Assembly (NCBI RefSeq): GCF_030622045.1
Contig: NZ_CP130886.1
Span: 1,811,557 to 1,875,556 of the forward strand
Length of the DNA: 64,000 bases
From: Planctellipticum variicoloris
GTDB taxonomy: Bacteria > Planctomycetota > Planctomycetia > Planctomycetales > Planctomycetaceae
Direction: 5' to 3'
Numbering within the stretch: position 1 is the first letter of the stretch; the number at the start of each line of letters is the position of its first letter. Of this stretch, positions 19,821-29,565 are shown piece by piece. The position numbers and the translations under genes were made by a program. The notes beneath the pieces were generated by a model. That model did not search any database. It saw only the letters and a program-made list of their open reading frames with translations, and was not told the DNA's origin.

Positions 19821-20333
19821 ATGAATCGTCTGTTCGGTCTGGCTGCCGCTTGTGCGGTCGCGTTGGTTCTGTCTGCAGCCGCTCCGGCTCAGGCGGGCCT
19901 GTTCTTTGGTCATGGTCACGGCTGTGCGGCGCCGGCTCCGAGCTGCTGCGCTCCCGCGACCTCCTGCTGCCAGAAGGCCCCGCGTTGCAAGAAGGTCCGT
20001 TGCAAGAAGGTCCGTCGTAATCGCTGCTGCGATTCGGCTCCGACCTGCTGTGCCCCGGCTCCGAGCTGCTGCGCTCCGGCCGCCGCCCCGAGCTGCTGTG
20101 CTCCGGCTGCCTGTGCGCCGGCCGCCGCTCCGACCTGCTGCGCTCCGGTTGCCTGTGCTCCGGTTGCCGCCCCGACCTGCTGTGCTCCGGCTGCTTGCGC
20201 TCCGGTTGCCTGCACGCCGCCGGCTGCTCCGAGCTGCTGCGCTCCGGCTGGTGCTGCCGCTCCGGCCCCGGCCGCCGAAGCCGCTCCGGCTCCGGCTCCT
20301 CCGGCTGAAGCTGCTCCGGCCCCGGCCAAGTAG
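19821..20333 (+). CDS. Exported Cys/Pro/Ala-rich CCAP-repeat protein
   Basis: ATG 19821 follows GGAGATCAGG and opens a 170-residue protein with a clear Sec signal peptide (cleavage at PAQA, about residue 25). The mature part has roughly 25 cysteines, nine of them as CC pairs inside SCCAPA or TCCAPA repeats separated by Ala/Pro runs. A basic insert ([15 protein letters not shown]) lies at about residues 60-75, and the C-terminal 35 residues are a Cys-free Ala/Pro/Glu tail. I do not know the family. Cysteine- and proline-rich proteins have long been reported from planctomycete cell envelopes, so a cross-linked envelope role is a reasonable inference. Metal binding is the alternative. Confidence 0.82.
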   Translation: MNRLFGLAAACAVALVLSAAAPAQAGLFFGHGHGCAAPAPSCCAPATSCCQKAPRCKKVRCKKVRRNRCCDSAPTCCAPAPSCCAPAAAPSCCAPAACAPAAAPTCCAPVACAPVAAPTCCAPAACAPVACTPPAAPSCCAPAGAAAPAPAAEAAPAPAPPAEAAPAPAK

Positions 20334-20395
20334 TTTGTGCCAGAGGAGGGCTGAATCGGGGTTCCGCTCCGCTCCAGCCCTGCTGAATGAGTAAT

Positions 20396-20432
20396 CACAA
20401 GCCCGGTTGACGAACAGTCAACCGGGCTTGTG
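20396..20432 (+). terminator. Hairpin terminator after Cys-rich gene
   Basis: A perfect 16-bp stem (20396-20411 with 20417-20432, arm CACAAGCCCGGTTGAC) with a 5-base loop lies 62 bases after the stop codon. There is no long T tract, so termination is inferred from the strength and position of the stem. Confidence 0.65.
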
Positions 20433-20806
20433 GCGTTTACGGGGCCAACCAATCGCCCGACGATACGATCCCAGCACGAGTCGCACGGAACAGGGTTCGC
20501 AACCAGGCCCGGGCAGGCCGTGTTGGCTGGCCCAGCCAAGAATCCTCCAGCCTCAGGTGAGGCCGACGCCCCCGATATCGTCGGCCCGCAGCACTGCGAC
20601 GCGGCGTCCCAGTCCGCCCATAGCGCCTGCCCCACGGGTCACGCATTCCTGCGGCGGCGCTCGCCCCGCAAAGAGTCCGCCATCGCGCGGCCCGGCACAG
20701 ATCTCACCGACGCGGCGCCATTTCAGAACGGCGACCTGAAATCTCCCCACATCCCGACGAGTCAATCGCGAACGCATGCGGCAGCGCTCGCCGGATCCGC
20801 AAAACG
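20433..20806. other. Spacer without recognisable gene
   Basis: Only short frames occur (for example minus 20553-20777, 74 codons, starting MRSRLTRRDVGRF); none has a convincing ribosome-binding site or a recognisable product. I see nothing else in it. Confidence 0.5.
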
Positions 20807-20846
20807 CCGACAGCCGGAGGAAACCTGGGTTTCCTCCGGCTGTCGG
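20807..20846 (-). terminator. Hairpin terminator after BBP7 gene
   Basis: A perfect 19-bp inverted repeat (20807-20825 with 20828-20846, arm CCGACAGCCGGAGGAAACC) with a minimal loop lies 33 bases beyond the stop codon of the minus-strand barrel gene. Confidence 0.65.
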
Positions 20847-20879
20847 CCGAGCTTCGGGAGTCTTCGGGTTGTCTGGCGA

Positions 20880-22163
20880 TCAGAACCGCAATTCGCCGCC
20901 GATCGAGATCCCCTGCAGAACCGCGTCGGTGGTCCGTACGTCCTGTCGGAAGGCCCCCGACTGCGGGGTCACCGAGGTGTCGTAGACGATGTTGTCGTAG
21001 GGACGCGTGATCAGTCCGGCCCACATCAGATTGTACGAGACCAGGATGCTGAAGTTCTCGTGCAGTTTCAGTCGGCTGTAGACCTGCAGATCGGCCATCG
21101 GGCCGAAGGTCGTCTTCGTCTGCTTCACGAAGAGGGGCTCCTCCGTCGGCGAAAGAATCTGCGACGTGTTCAGTGTGGCCTTGTACGAATTCAGCCCCAG
21201 CATGACCCGCGGAGTCGCCCCGAAATCGACCCATTTGCTGGTCAGCTCGGCCCGCAGGCCGAACTGAGGACCGTACATGTAGTTGTCGGTGCCCGCATTG
21301 ATCTGCCGTTCGAGGATCTCGGTGCTGCCCGCCAACTGGTCGATGTAGGTGTAGTCGCCCCGCTGCTTCAGGGTCTCTTTGAAATTGAAGTAGCGGACGC
21401 CGACGAGGGGGCGAATATCAAAATTGTCGTTCGGGTTCTTATCGCTCCAGAGCCAGTTGAGTTCCGAGCCCCAGACGCCCGTCTTGAGCTGAGCGCGGTA
21501 GGAAATGTCATAAATCAGCGGAAATCCCGTAGAAGCGCCTTCCTGAAGGACGGGCTGATAGATGACCGGCTCGAAGAACGAATTCGGGTTGTTGATGAAT
21601 TCGGCTCCGTCGAAGGCCGACGAGCTCGTCTGCAGCGCCCAGGCCGATGCTTCGATCGTCCCGTCGCGGAGTTCGAATCCGAACGTGCCGCGGACGCCGT
21701 TGTTTTCGTTGATCTGAATGCCGTTCAGGATCGGCAGGAGCCCGGTCAGCACGTTCCCGGTCGCAGAGTCGCTGATGAACTGCGGCTGCGTCGGATCAAT
21801 CAGGCTGGAGTCGGGGCCGGCGAGAGCGTTCGGTTCTGCCAGGACGACATTTCCTGGATTGGTGATGTCGAGCAGCAGGTACTCCGCCCGGAAGTACGAG
21901 TGCCGGAACGCATTGACCAGGAATTGCTCCATCGGCGACTCGTCGTAGAGCCAGCCGGTGTCGCCCGGGATTTCCTCGTAGTAATTCTGGGCGCCCGGCC
22001 CGGGCCCCGTCGGCGGTGCCCCGTAACCGGGGTGGCCCCCTCCAATCGCCTGAGGGGCTGCCGAATAGAAATACCCGGGAGGAGGCCCTTCTTGAGCGTG
22101 GCTCAATGAGGGCGCCAGGAGGGTTAGCAGCGTCATCCAACCAAGTGTGCACCGCCCGGACAT
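20880..22163 (-). CDS. BBP7-family outer-membrane beta-barrel protein
   Basis: A 427-residue protein with a Sec signal (MSGRCTLGWMTLLTLLAPSLSHA) and a Gly/Pro-rich linker. The segment FRAEYLLLDITNPGN is typical of the planctomycete BBP7 barrel family. Alternating amphipathic strands run to a C-terminal aromatic end (GISIGGELRF), as in outer-membrane barrels. ATG 22163 is preceded by AGGAAG; the frame extends upstream to 22235 without signal-peptide logic. Function is unknown, with porin-like or structural roles both possible. A strong hairpin follows the gene. Confidence 0.85.
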   Translation of the reverse strand: MSGRCTLGWMTLLTLLAPSLSHAQEGPPPGYFYSAAPQAIGGGHPGYGAPPTGPGPGAQNYYEEIPGDTGWLYDESPMEQFLVNAFRHSYFRAEYLLLDITNPGNVVLAEPNALAGPDSSLIDPTQPQFISDSATGNVLTGLLPILNGIQINENNGVRGTFGFELRDGTIEASAWALQTSSSAFDGAEFINNPNSFFEPVIYQPVLQEGASTGFPLIYDISYRAQLKTGVWGSELNWLWSDKNPNDNFDIRPLVGVRYFNFKETLKQRGDYTYIDQLAGSTEILERQINAGTDNYMYGPQFGLRAELTSKWVDFGATPRVMLGLNSYKATLNTSQILSPTEEPLFVKQTKTTFGPMADLQVYSRLKLHENFSILVSYNLMWAGLITRPYDNIVYDTSVTPQSGAFRQDVRTTDAVLQGISIGGELRF

Positions 22164-22418
22164 GTTCAGCTTCCTGGTCGTGTCGCGTCGGAAAATCGAG
22201 ACAGCCTTGAACCGTTCGAGCCAGATCGGACGCATCGGTCCACGCCGACTCTACCGGTTGTAGCAGTGGTATCGGTTGACGCCGTCGACTGGCTTGGCTG
22301 AATCCCCCGCAAAATGTCAAAATATGCGGAAGGGATCGAAAGTGCCGGTTCTGACAGGGACTGCCCCCTGGGCGAACTGCGAAGCGTCGGCGAAATCCGC
22401 CGGTTTCCGCACAGATGG

Positions 22419-22802
22419 TCAGTCCCGACGGACTGCGATCGCCGTCGCCGTTGCATAGGCCCGGCAATGCGAGATCGCCAGCAGGACTTCATCGACCCCC
22501 AGTCGCTCGGCGTGATCCCTTAATCCGCCGACGAGTCGCAGGCTCGGGCGACTCGGCAGCTCGCGGTTCACTTCGAGGTCCTGCCAGGAAATCCCCCGGA
22601 CGAAGCCGGCTCCCAGCGCCCGCATCCCCGCCTGCTTGGCGGCCCAATGACCGGCAAAGTGCTGCAGGTATTCCCGCCGGTCCCGGCAGTAGCGGATCTC
22701 CTCCGCCGTGAAGACGCGCCGGAGAAAATGCTCGTCGTGGCGCTCGATCATGCGCCCGATCCGCACGATTTCGACAATGTCGGTCCCGATTCCGACAATC
22801 AT
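22419..22802 (-). CDS. acpS: Holo-[acyl-carrier-protein] synthase
   Basis: A 127-residue protein opening MIVGIGTDIVEIVRI, with Asp8 as a metal ligand, followed by FTAEEIRYC and the HFAGHWAAKQAGMRALG segment that contributes to catalysis and CoA binding. It transfers 4'-phosphopantetheine from CoA to acyl carrier protein. ATG 22802 overlaps the stop of the upstream membrane-protein gene by 4 bases, so the two are co-translated. No fatty-acid synthesis gene is adjacent. Confidence 0.92.
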   Translation of the reverse strand: MIVGIGTDIVEIVRIGRMIERHDEHFLRRVFTAEEIRYCRDRREYLQHFAGHWAAKQAGMRALGAGFVRGISWQDLEVNRELPSRPSLRLVGGLRDHAERLGVDEVLLAISHCRAYATATAIAVRRD

Positions 22803-23422
22803 GGCCCGGAAATCCTCGTCGGGGCCGCGGCAGCGTGAAACGCGGCGCGACGGTTCCACAGCACCGCCGCCAACACCGCGGCCAGGCACTCCGACCCCCA
22901 CAGAATCTCAGGCCAGGGACGAACGATGCCGCCGGCCCGCGCCGCCAGCCAGCTTCCAAACGTCCGGGAGTCCCCTGCGGAACTCAGTTCGTCGAGCAGC
23001 TTTCGACGGGCATCGGGGTCGAACGGTTCTGTTCCAGCCGGCATCTGCTCGACCATCTGCCGAGCTAGCGCGGCTCCAGGCTGCAGTTTTCGTCCCCCCG
23101 CACTCTGCCAGTGTCGAGCCGACTCCACGGCTCCGATCACAACGCTGACAGCCACCAGAACCGCCAGCCAGATCGGCGTCCAGCGGGGAGGCGGAGCATC
23201 GGAGACCTGACCCCGCCAGGCCTGCAGCAGGCTGGCGAGAATCAGGCCGTGCATGATAGGGAAGAGGAAGAACAGCCGCAGCCGCGACGGAACGTGCCCC
23301 GCAGCGAGTCCCAGCAGCACGGCTGCGAGGACGCCGCCAATGAGCCAGAGGAGTGTTGATGCCCTCCCCGACGCGGGAGTCGCGGCCGGCTGATCGCGCG
23401 ATTCAAGCGTGTCTGTCGACAT
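22799..23422 (-). CDS. Membrane protein of unknown function, upstream of acpS
   Basis: The 207-residue protein has four hydrophobic segments (LLWLIGGVLAAVLLGLAAG, FFLFPIMHGLILASLLQA, IWLAVLVAVSVVIGAV and a C-terminal ECLAAVLAAVLW) and a soluble stretch of about 60 residues before the last one. I do not recognise the family. The stop codon overlaps the acpS start (ATGA), indicating one operon. The N-terminal 25 residues are polar and Ala/Pro-rich. Confidence 0.72.
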   Translation of the reverse strand: MSTDTLESRDQPAATPASGRASTLLWLIGGVLAAVLLGLAAGHVPSRLRLFFLFPIMHGLILASLLQAWRGQVSDAPPPRWTPIWLAVLVAVSVVIGAVESARHWQSAGGRKLQPGAALARQMVEQMPAGTEPFDPDARRKLLDELSSAGDSRTFGSWLAARAGGIVRPWPEILWGSECLAAVLAAVLWNRRAAFHAAAAPTRISGP

Positions 23423-23465
23423 GGCAAGTCCCCGCCTGGACGGTCGGACTGCGACCGGATGGAAA

Positions 23466-24449
23466 TCAGGTCGCAGTCAGTCGCTGACCCAGACCGCACG
23501 CATCTCGAACTCGCTGCAGGACTTCCTGCCCCTTGCGGCGGGCTGTTTCGGCCCCGGCTCGCAGAATCTGCTGCAGCCCTTCGGGATCCGCCGCCAGGCG
23601 TTCGCGGCGCTGCCGGGCCTCCCCGAAATAAGTCATCGCCGCATCGTACAACGCCTGCTTGGCCTCGCCATAGCCCATTCCGCCCGCCCGGTAGCGATCG
23701 GCCAGAGCATTCTGCTGCGGTTCATCGGAGAACAGTTTATACAGCGTAAAAACGGGACAGGTCTCGGGGTTCTTCGGAGCTTCCAGCGGCGTGGAATCCG
23801 TTTTGATCGACATGATCTTCTTTCGGAGAGCCTTGGCCGGTTCGAAGATCTCGATCGTATTGCCGTAACTCTTGGACATTTTCTCGCCGTCCGTTCCCGG
23901 CACCTTCGCCGCGGACTCCAGCACGCGCGCCTCGGGGAGATGCAGAAACTCTCCGCCGTACGCGTGATTGAACCGCAGAGCGATATCCCGGGTCACCTCG
24001 ACGTGCTGCACCTGATCGACGCCGACCGGAACGACATCGCTGTCGTACAGCAGGATGTCGGCGGCCATCAGCACCGGATAGGTAAACAACCCGGCATCGG
24101 CGGGAAGCCCCTTCGCCACCTTATCTTTGTAGGCATGGCACTTCTCGAGCAGGCTGTGCGGCGTCACAGTCATCAGCAACCAGGTAAGCTCGGTGATCTC
24201 GGGAACATCCGACTGTCGAAACAGGGTGGCCTGCGCGGGATCGAGCCCGAGCGCCAGCAGATCGAGTGCGGCGTCCAGAATATTCTGCTCCAGCACCTTG
24301 CGGTCGCGGACCGTCGTCAGCGCGTGCAGGTCGGCGATGAAATAGAAGGCCTGCTCGTTCGTCTGCAGGGAGACGTACTGGCGGATGGCGCCAAAGTAGT
24401 TGCCCCAATGAAAGCGGCCGGTGGGCTGGATTCCGGAAAGGACGCGCAT
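23466..24449 (-). CDS. trpS: Tryptophanyl-tRNA synthetase
   Basis: A 327-residue class I aminoacyl-tRNA synthetase. [17 protein letters not shown] contains the HIGH-type motif (HWGN, residues 14-17), and [11 protein letters not shown] contains the KMSKS loop (190-194). The [22 protein letters not shown] segment is typical of bacterial TrpS. It attaches tryptophan to tRNA-Trp. ATG 24449 begins the conserved sequence; the longer frame to 24560 would overlap the pyrD 3' end. It follows pyrD by 74 bp on the same strand. Confidence 0.95.
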   Translation of the reverse strand: MRVLSGIQPTGRFHWGNYFGAIRQYVSLQTNEQAFYFIADLHALTTVRDRKVLEQNILDAALDLLALGLDPAQATLFRQSDVPEITELTWLLMTVTPHSLLEKCHAYKDKVAKGLPADAGLFTYPVLMAADILLYDSDVVPVGVDQVQHVEVTRDIALRFNHAYGGEFLHLPEARVLESAAKVPGTDGEKMSKSYGNTIEIFEPAKALRKKIMSIKTDSTPLEAPKNPETCPVFTLYKLFSDEPQQNALADRYRAGGMGYGEAKQALYDAAMTYFGEARQRRERLAADPEGLQQILRAGAETARRKGQEVLQRVRDACGLGQRLTAT

Positions 24450-24523
24450 GACGACTCCGAAGGCAAGGCAACCGGGGCGGCAGGATCCCGGCCGCAAAGA
24501 CGTAACATTCCGCCAGTAGACGA

Positions 24524-25492
24524 TCAGCGGCCGGCGGGAGACGCGGCTGGCGTCGCACAACTCGCCGCCGCGACGACGGGACGCGGATACTGCAATGTTC
24601 CGACCAGATCGCCAACGCTCTCCAATCCCTGACTCTCCAGCGCCGTGGAAAGTTCGTCGACCAGCCGGTTCGCCAGGCCAGGATCATAGAAGTTGGCGGT
24701 GCCGACCTGCACGGCGGTCGCTCCGCAGACGAGGAACTCCAGGACATCGTCGATGGACTGGATGCCGCCGATCCCGATCAGCGGCGTCTTCACCGCCTGG
24801 GAAACCTGCCAGACGATCCGGAGCGCCAGCGGCTTAATCGCCGGCCCGCTCAGACCGCCGATCCCATTTCCCAGAATCGGTTTGCGACGTTTCCAGTCGA
24901 CCGCCATGCCCTGGAAAGTATTGATGAGAGCCAGCGCGTCGGCCCCGGCTTCGCTGGCGGCGATTGCAATCTCCGGCACGCTGGTGACATTGGGAGTGAG
25001 CTTGGCGATGATCGGGAGTCGGCTGTGGCCGCGGACTTCCCGAACGACTTCGGCCGTCAGCTTCGGATTAGTTCCGTAGTCCACTCCGCCGCTGACGTTC
25101 GGGCAGGAGATGTTGAGTTCCAGGGCGGCGATGCCGTCGAAGGCATCCAGCCGCTGCGCCATCGCGACGAACTCCGCGGTGCTCTTCCCCGCGATATTCA
25201 CGATCAGCGAGGTTCCAAGCTGCCGTAACGGATCGAGGTGCTTGGCGATGAAAGCTTCCAGGCCGTCGTTGTCGAGGCCAATGGAGTTGAGCAGCCCGGC
25301 GGTTGTCTCGACAGTCCGGGGGGGCGGATTTCCGCCGCGCGGGAGAGGAGTCACCGTCTTTGGGATGATGCCGCCGAGGCGGGAATAATCGACGTACGCC
25401 TGCATCTCGCGGGCGTACCCGAATGTTCCCGACGCGACCAGGATCGGGTTGGCCAGGTGCAGGCGGTTCAGCGAAACATCAAGGCGCGGCAC
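24524..25492 (-). CDS. pyrD: Dihydroorotate dehydrogenase, class 1 (1B-like)
   Basis: A 322-residue FMN-binding TIM barrel with [11 protein letters not shown] near the N-terminus, the active-site cysteine in [13 protein letters not shown] (Cys130), KLTPN, and the FMN-phosphate segments GIGGIQS and VQVGTANF. A Cys rather than Ser base indicates class 1. The family pattern fits 1B, which normally pairs with the PyrK electron-transfer subunit, and no pyrK is visible here. GTG 25492, behind GGAG, gives a start matching the family; the frame extends to 25609 with a basic non-conserved segment. The C-terminal 15 residues are an Ala-rich tail. Confidence 0.92.
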   Translation of the reverse strand: MPRLDVSLNRLHLANPILVASGTFGYAREMQAYVDYSRLGGIIPKTVTPLPRGGNPPPRTVETTAGLLNSIGLDNDGLEAFIAKHLDPLRQLGTSLIVNIAGKSTAEFVAMAQRLDAFDGIAALELNISCPNVSGGVDYGTNPKLTAEVVREVRGHSRLPIIAKLTPNVTSVPEIAIAASEAGADALALINTFQGMAVDWKRRKPILGNGIGGLSGPAIKPLALRIVWQVSQAVKTPLIGIGGIQSIDDVLEFLVCGATAVQVGTANFYDPGLANRLVDELSTALESQGLESVGDLVGTLQYPRPVVAAASCATPAASPAGR

Positions 25493-25669
25493 GGTCCACT
25501 GGCTCCGGGGAATCGGGGTCCGGAGCAGAAATCCTGTCGCGTCTCTACGACGTGACGCTGGCGCCGAGCCACCCCTGCGCATCGTAGCCGTTCGTTCCAT
25601 GCGGAACAACGAACGACCGGCCGACTCCGGCGATCCCAGCGATCACCGGGGCCGTCCCCGACGGGCGGG

Positions 25670-25891
25670 CTAGATCACGCCGCCGTGGGTGCGGTAGGGA
25701 GTGTTGAAATCCGGGTTGTCGAGGAACCAGATTCGTTCCCAGATCTCGGTGATGTGCCGATAGTTTTCGGAAACGTTGATGAGCTGCTTGGCCCGCCGGT
25801 CCGGCGAGGACGAGTAAATCGGGAGCACGCACCCGACTTGAACCAGGCTGGCAGCCAGCAACAGCAATCCGATGCTCAGTCGATTCCGCAT
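25670..25891 (-). CDS. Small lipoprotein of 73 residues
   Basis: ATG 25891 follows GGAGGGAATT. The protein has a lipoprotein signal (LLLLAASLVQVGC, lipobox cysteine at residue 21) and a short mature part ending WERIWFLDNPDFNTPYRTHGGVI. This tail resembles a small family I associate with planctomycetes, but its function is unknown to me. Lipid anchoring is inferred from the lipobox. The 195-bp spacer towards the HU-like gene has no other feature I can support. Confidence 0.75.
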   Translation of the reverse strand: MRNRLSIGLLLLAASLVQVGCVLPIYSSSPDRRAKQLINVSENYRHITEIWERIWFLDNPDFNTPYRTHGGVI

Positions 25892-26086
25892 AATTCCCTC
25901 CGTGGTCACGCCCCTGCGGGCATGTCGCGGTCCCTCGCGATCAACCTTCCCGGCCGACCACTCCAACAGGAGTGGATTGCCGTCCGTTTCCGAGAGCGGG
26001 AGGCCGTCTGCCTCCTGCTTTCGCTGACTCAATCATGATCGGACGACGGGGTTGGCGAAGGGGAATCCGGAACTGAACCGTTTTCC

Positions 26087-26533
26087 CTAAGTGATTGGCG
26101 CCCCGGCGACCTGCGTCTCCACAGGCGGCGCCATGCCGTTCATCACCCCGTCCGTCGATCCGTGTGTTTCCGCTGGCGTTAGAGGCGGGGGCGACGGATC
26201 CGGGACCGCCTGCTCCTGCAGGTGCTGTCCCAGAGCGGCGCGGGCCGCAGCTTCTTCAAGCTGGCGGACCTTTTCCTCCATCTCCTTCCCTGGTTTGAAC
26301 GTCACCACAAACTTCTCGGGCACAAAGACTTTGTCGCCCGTGCGGGGATTCCGCGCCTTGCGGGCGGCCCGCTTTTTCACTTCAAAGACCCCGAAGTTAC
26401 GGAGCTCGATGCGACCATCCTCGACCAGCGTTTTCACGATGGCGTCGAAAGTCTTTTGCACGATCTCCTTGGTCTTGAGCTGTGTCAGACCAATCTCTTC
26501 GGAAATCTCTTTGACGATCTCTTTCTTGGTCAC
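26087..26533 (-). CDS. HU/IHF-family DNA-binding protein with C-terminal tail
   Basis: GTG 26533 follows GGGAG and opens a 148-residue protein. Residues 1-92 are a bacterial histone-like fold: [17 protein letters not shown], the dimerising helices, and the DNA-contacting beta arm with [22 protein letters not shown] and [12 protein letters not shown]. The remaining 55 residues are an Ala/Pro-rich, low-complexity tail not present in HU itself. It should bend and compact DNA; HU and IHF subtypes cannot be separated with confidence. The longer frame to 26614 adds an unrelated N-terminus. Confidence 0.9.
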   Translation of the reverse strand: MTKKEIVKEISEEIGLTQLKTKEIVQKTFDAIVKTLVEDGRIELRNFGVFEVKKRAARKARNPRTGDKVFVPEKFVVTFKPGKEMEEKVRQLEEAAARAALGQHLQEQAVPDPSPPPLTPAETHGSTDGVMNGMAPPVETQVAGAPIT

Positions 26534-26603
26534 GACTGGGTCTCCCGAGCTTTGCCGGTGGGTGGCACCGAACGCCCTTTCCAACCTGACGAGGAGACTC
26601 AAG

Positions 26604-26631
26604 TGTATTCCCAAGTAGAACTTACCGTCAA
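26604..26631 (-). promoter_or_regulatory. Candidate promoter for HU-like gene
   Basis: On the minus strand TTGACG (26626-26631) and AATACA (26604-26609) are 16 bases apart, about 70 bases upstream of the GTG start. Confidence 0.4.
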
Positions 26632-27041
26632 GCCGTTTTCCTCAACTCTGTTTTCGTCAATCCGCAGTTCCGCCCGTCGAAGGCCGATTCTGCGGCGTTT
26701 CACTCTATTTCCACCGAGAAACGCCAGCATCCGCTCTCGGCAGGCGGTCTCGTGTTTCAAAGTCTTAACCGGGCGATAGTTGCGGCAGCGAACCAGCGTC
26801 CCGCCACCTCGAACGGACATCTCACGCCGGGCGCGGAGCCCGCTCGTACTCCCTCTATCGGCCCCGCACGCATCGTTTCTTCACTACAGCCGGAAGAATC
26901 TGCAGAATTCCCGCAAACACCCCGAACGGCGTCCGTTTCCGCACGAGAATCGTTCTCCGGCGCCGCAGGTTGACGCCCCTGAAGCCGGAACCATCGGCGG
27001 GAAAACGTTTTGAGGCGAAGGACGGCCCAGGACAGACGACG
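26632..27041. other. Spacer without recognisable gene
   Basis: About 410 bp between the HU-like promoter and the YkgJ-like gene. Short frames exist, but none has a plausible product or ribosome-binding site. I see nothing else here. Confidence 0.5.
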
Positions 27042-27476
27042 TCAGACTTCGACCTCCGCCGCGCGACGTCGCACTTCGTCCAGTGGGACAAAGTCCCCCT
27101 TCCCGGCGCCGGGGCAGCGCGCTTGAACCTGAGCCCAGGTCTCCGGGCTCTCCAGATTGCAGTCCCAGAAGGGCCAGGTCTGGCATTGGGTGGGGCGGAC
27201 CGGATAGATCGTGCAACCGCGCGTCGCCCCGTCGAAGAATGTGCAGTCCCCGTTGGCATACTCCCGCAACGACCAGCGCCCCCCCACGATCCGCGTATGG
27301 AAGAGCTGCATCTCGCCCAGACTGCAGCCGCGGTACTCCGCAATGCGCTGGATTTCTTCGTCGGAAACCCAGACGACGCCCGGCTCCCCCGTGCAGCAGT
27401 TGCCGCACTGCGTGCAGCCGAAGGCCAAGCCGGGCGCGTACCACGGCAGTTTGTCGGGTGAGGTTTCGGTCATCAT
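27042..27476 (-). CDS. YkgJ-family cysteine cluster protein
   Basis: A 144-residue protein with the N-terminal cluster FGCTQCGNCCTG (Cx2Cx2CC), further cysteines in GCTIYPVRPTQC, and another pair in the WPFWDCN and RCPGAG segments. This is the YkgJ/CxxCxxCC pattern (zinc- or iron-binding, UPF0153), whose biochemical role is not established. Start ATG 27476 (a second ATG follows at once) is preceded by a weak GTGGGA. It is divergent from purM with a 117-bp spacer. Confidence 0.88.
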   Translation of the reverse strand: MMTETSPDKLPWYAPGLAFGCTQCGNCCTGEPGVVWVSDEEIQRIAEYRGCSLGEMQLFHTRIVGGRWSLREYANGDCTFFDGATRGCTIYPVRPTQCQTWPFWDCNLESPETWAQVQARCPGAGKGDFVPLDEVRRRAAEVEV

Positions 27477-27593
27477 AGTCCCACAGGTGGAAGCAGACGG
27501 CCGGAAATGCAATTCGACCGGCCGAGCGATATCATCGGGTCAGCCCGGTCTGTTTTCCAACCCGCTCCTTTCATTCCGAAGAACGGCCCCCGG

Positions 27594-28658
27594 ATGTCCT
27601 CGGTCACCTATAAATCCGCCGGCGTGGATCTTGAGCTGTACGAAGAAGCCATGCAGCGACTTCCGGCTCTCATGCAGCGGACGCTGACCTCTCGCGTCTT
27701 GCCGCTGTCCGACGCCTTCGCCGGGCTGTTCCGGCTGAATCACTCCAACCGCCCGGGGCGGCAGACGTACGATGATCCCGTGCTGGTGACCGGAACCGAC
27801 GGTGTCGGGACAAAACTGAAAGTCGCTCAGCGCGTCCGCCAGTTCAACACCGTCGGCATCGATCTGGTCGGCATGTCGGTGAACGACTGTCTGTGTCTCG
27901 GAGCGGAACCCCTGCTCTTTCTCGATTATCTGGCGCTCGGGAAAGACAACCCCGATCTGATCGCTCAGCTCGTCGAAGGCGTCAGCGCCGGCTGCGTCGA
28001 GGCGGGAGCCGCGCTCCTCGGCGGTGAAACGGCGATCATGCCGGACATTTACCACGACGGCGATTTCGACATGGCGGGCTTCTGCGTCGGCGTCGTCGAA
28101 CGAGCCCGGATCGTGGACGGGAAGGCGGTGCGTCCCAAGGATGTGGTCCTGGGTCTTCCGTCCAGCGGCTTTCACTCCAACGGATACAGCCTGATTCGCA
28201 AGGTCGTCTTCGAACTGGCCGGCCTGACCGTCGATTCGGAAGTCCCCGAACTCGGACGGACCGTCGGCAAGATGCTGATCGAACCGACCCGCATCTACGT
28301 GAAGCACGTCCTGCCGGTGCTGGCCCGCTACCGGGTGCGTACCGCGGTCTCGGGCCTGGCGCACATCACGGGGGGCGGTCTCCGGGACAATATCGACCGG
28401 TTCCTCCCCGACAACTGCCACGTCAAAATCGACCGGCGGCGCTGGCCGATCCCCCCCTGCTTCCACTGGCTGCAGGAGCTGGGCGACATCGATCGGGACG
28501 AGATGTACAAAGTCTTCAATATGGGAATCGGCTTCTGCCTGATCGTCCGCCCGCAATACGTCGACAGCATCCGCAAGCAGCTTGCGGCGACAGGAATCGA
28601 AGCCTGGTCGATCGGCGAAGTGGAAGCCGGCCCCAAAGGCGTCGAGTACGTGGCCTGA
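27594..28658 (+). CDS. purM: Phosphoribosylformylglycinamidine cyclo-ligase (AIR synthetase)
   Basis: A 354-residue ATP-dependent enzyme of purine synthesis that closes the imidazole ring of AIR. Visible family features are [14 protein letters not shown], the [14 protein letters not shown] metal/ATP segment, [44 protein letters not shown] and [16 protein letters not shown] 27594 starts just before the conserved YKSAGVD; the frame is open 87 bases earlier without similarity. No other pur biosynthetic gene is adjacent. An ABC-2 permease starts 22 bp after the stop. Confidence 0.95.
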   Translation: MSSVTYKSAGVDLELYEEAMQRLPALMQRTLTSRVLPLSDAFAGLFRLNHSNRPGRQTYDDPVLVTGTDGVGTKLKVAQRVRQFNTVGIDLVGMSVNDCLCLGAEPLLFLDYLALGKDNPDLIAQLVEGVSAGCVEAGAALLGGETAIMPDIYHDGDFDMAGFCVGVVERARIVDGKAVRPKDVVLGLPSSGFHSNGYSLIRKVVFELAGLTVDSEVPELGRTVGKMLIEPTRIYVKHVLPVLARYRVRTAVSGLAHITGGGLRDNIDRFLPDNCHVKIDRRRWPIPPCFHWLQELGDIDRDEMYKVFNMGIGFCLIVRPQYVDSIRKQLAATGIEAWSIGEVEAGPKGVEYVA

Positions 28659-28680
28659 TCCGGGAAGAAGTCACCGCCCC

Positions 28681-29499
28681 ATGAGCGAACTCCGCCAGTA
28701 TGCCCGGGTGTTCGGCACGTTTTTCAGCAACGCTCTCGTCCGCGAGATGACGTTCCGCAGCAACTTCGTGATTACGCTGGTAACCCGCGGCTTCTGGTTC
28801 GCCGTGCAGGTGCTGCTGTTCGATCTGATCTACCGCCGGGTCGAGTTCATCAACGACTGGAGCCGGGAGGAATACTTCACGTTCATGGCGACCGGGATGC
28901 TGGTCAACGCGATCGTGGAAGCCTTCTTCATGCCGAACTGCGCCCAGTTCAGCGAGCTGATCCGGACCGGCAATCTGGACTTCGTGCTGCTGAAACCGAT
29001 CGACACCCAGTTCCTCGTATCGTTCGAAAAAATGGACCTGGCGATGGTGACGCAGGTCCTGCTGTCGGGTTCGCTGCTCGGATACTCCCTGACGCAGCTC
29101 GGCCGGCCGCTCGGTGTGCTGCAGATCGGAATGTTCCTGCTGCTGGTCGCGGCGGCCGTCACATTCTTCTATAGCCTGATGATTGCGCTGGCGAGTTCGA
29201 GCATTTTCCTCGGTCGCAACCAGAGTCTGCTCGACTTCTGGTTCTACGTGACGGTTTTCGCCAGATACCCGGGGAGCATCTACAGCGGCTCGCCGTCGGG
29301 CGAACTGATCCGGTTTGCGTTCTCGTACGTGCTGCCGATCCTGCTGGTCGTCACCGTCCCCGCGCGAGTCATCGGCGGCATGGTGCTCGATCCGTCCTGG
29401 CTGGCGGGATTCACGCTCCTGACGGCGTTCGGCACGCTCCTCGCCTCCCGGCTCGTCTTTCGCTGGTCCCTCCGGTACTACCGCAGCGCCAGCAGTTAG
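28681..29499 (+). CDS. ABC-2 type transporter permease (DUF990-like)
   Basis: The 272-residue protein has about six membrane segments, including [40 protein letters not shown] and [16 protein letters not shown]. The [16 protein letters not shown] and [12 protein letters not shown] segments match the ABC-2 permease family PF06182 (DUF990). Such permeases normally come as a pair with a second permease and an ATPase gene; here neither is adjacent. It follows purM by 22 bp and is probably co-transcribed with it. Substrate unknown. Confidence 0.82.
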   Translation: MSELRQYARVFGTFFSNALVREMTFRSNFVITLVTRGFWFAVQVLLFDLIYRRVEFINDWSREEYFTFMATGMLVNAIVEAFFMPNCAQFSELIRTGNLDFVLLKPIDTQFLVSFEKMDLAMVTQVLLSGSLLGYSLTQLGRPLGVLQIGMFLLLVAAAVTFFYSLMIALASSSIFLGRNQSLLDFWFYVTVFARYPGSIYSGSPSGELIRFAFSYVLPILLVVTVPARVIGGMVLDPSWLAGFTLLTAFGTLLASRLVFRWSLRYYRSASS

Positions 29500-29565
29500 C
29501 CGTGCGCCGCGTGGAAATCCCCCTCAGCGGTGTAGAATTTGCCGAACGGCCGGCTCCGGGGGGCG

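Noticed and set aside
19921-20320. Repeated CTGCTG/GCTCCGG units considered as a CRISPR or tandem satellite
   Set aside because: Units are in frame with the CCAP protein and have no unique spacers; they are coding repeats.
20553-20777. Possible 74-residue minus-strand gene
   Set aside because: No ribosome-binding site, family or context; kept only as part of an empty spacer.
20430-22109. A 559-codon plus-strand frame through spacer and opposite the BBP7 gene
   Set aside because: It starts in spacer with no ribosome-binding site and crosses a terminator hairpin; no domain is visible.
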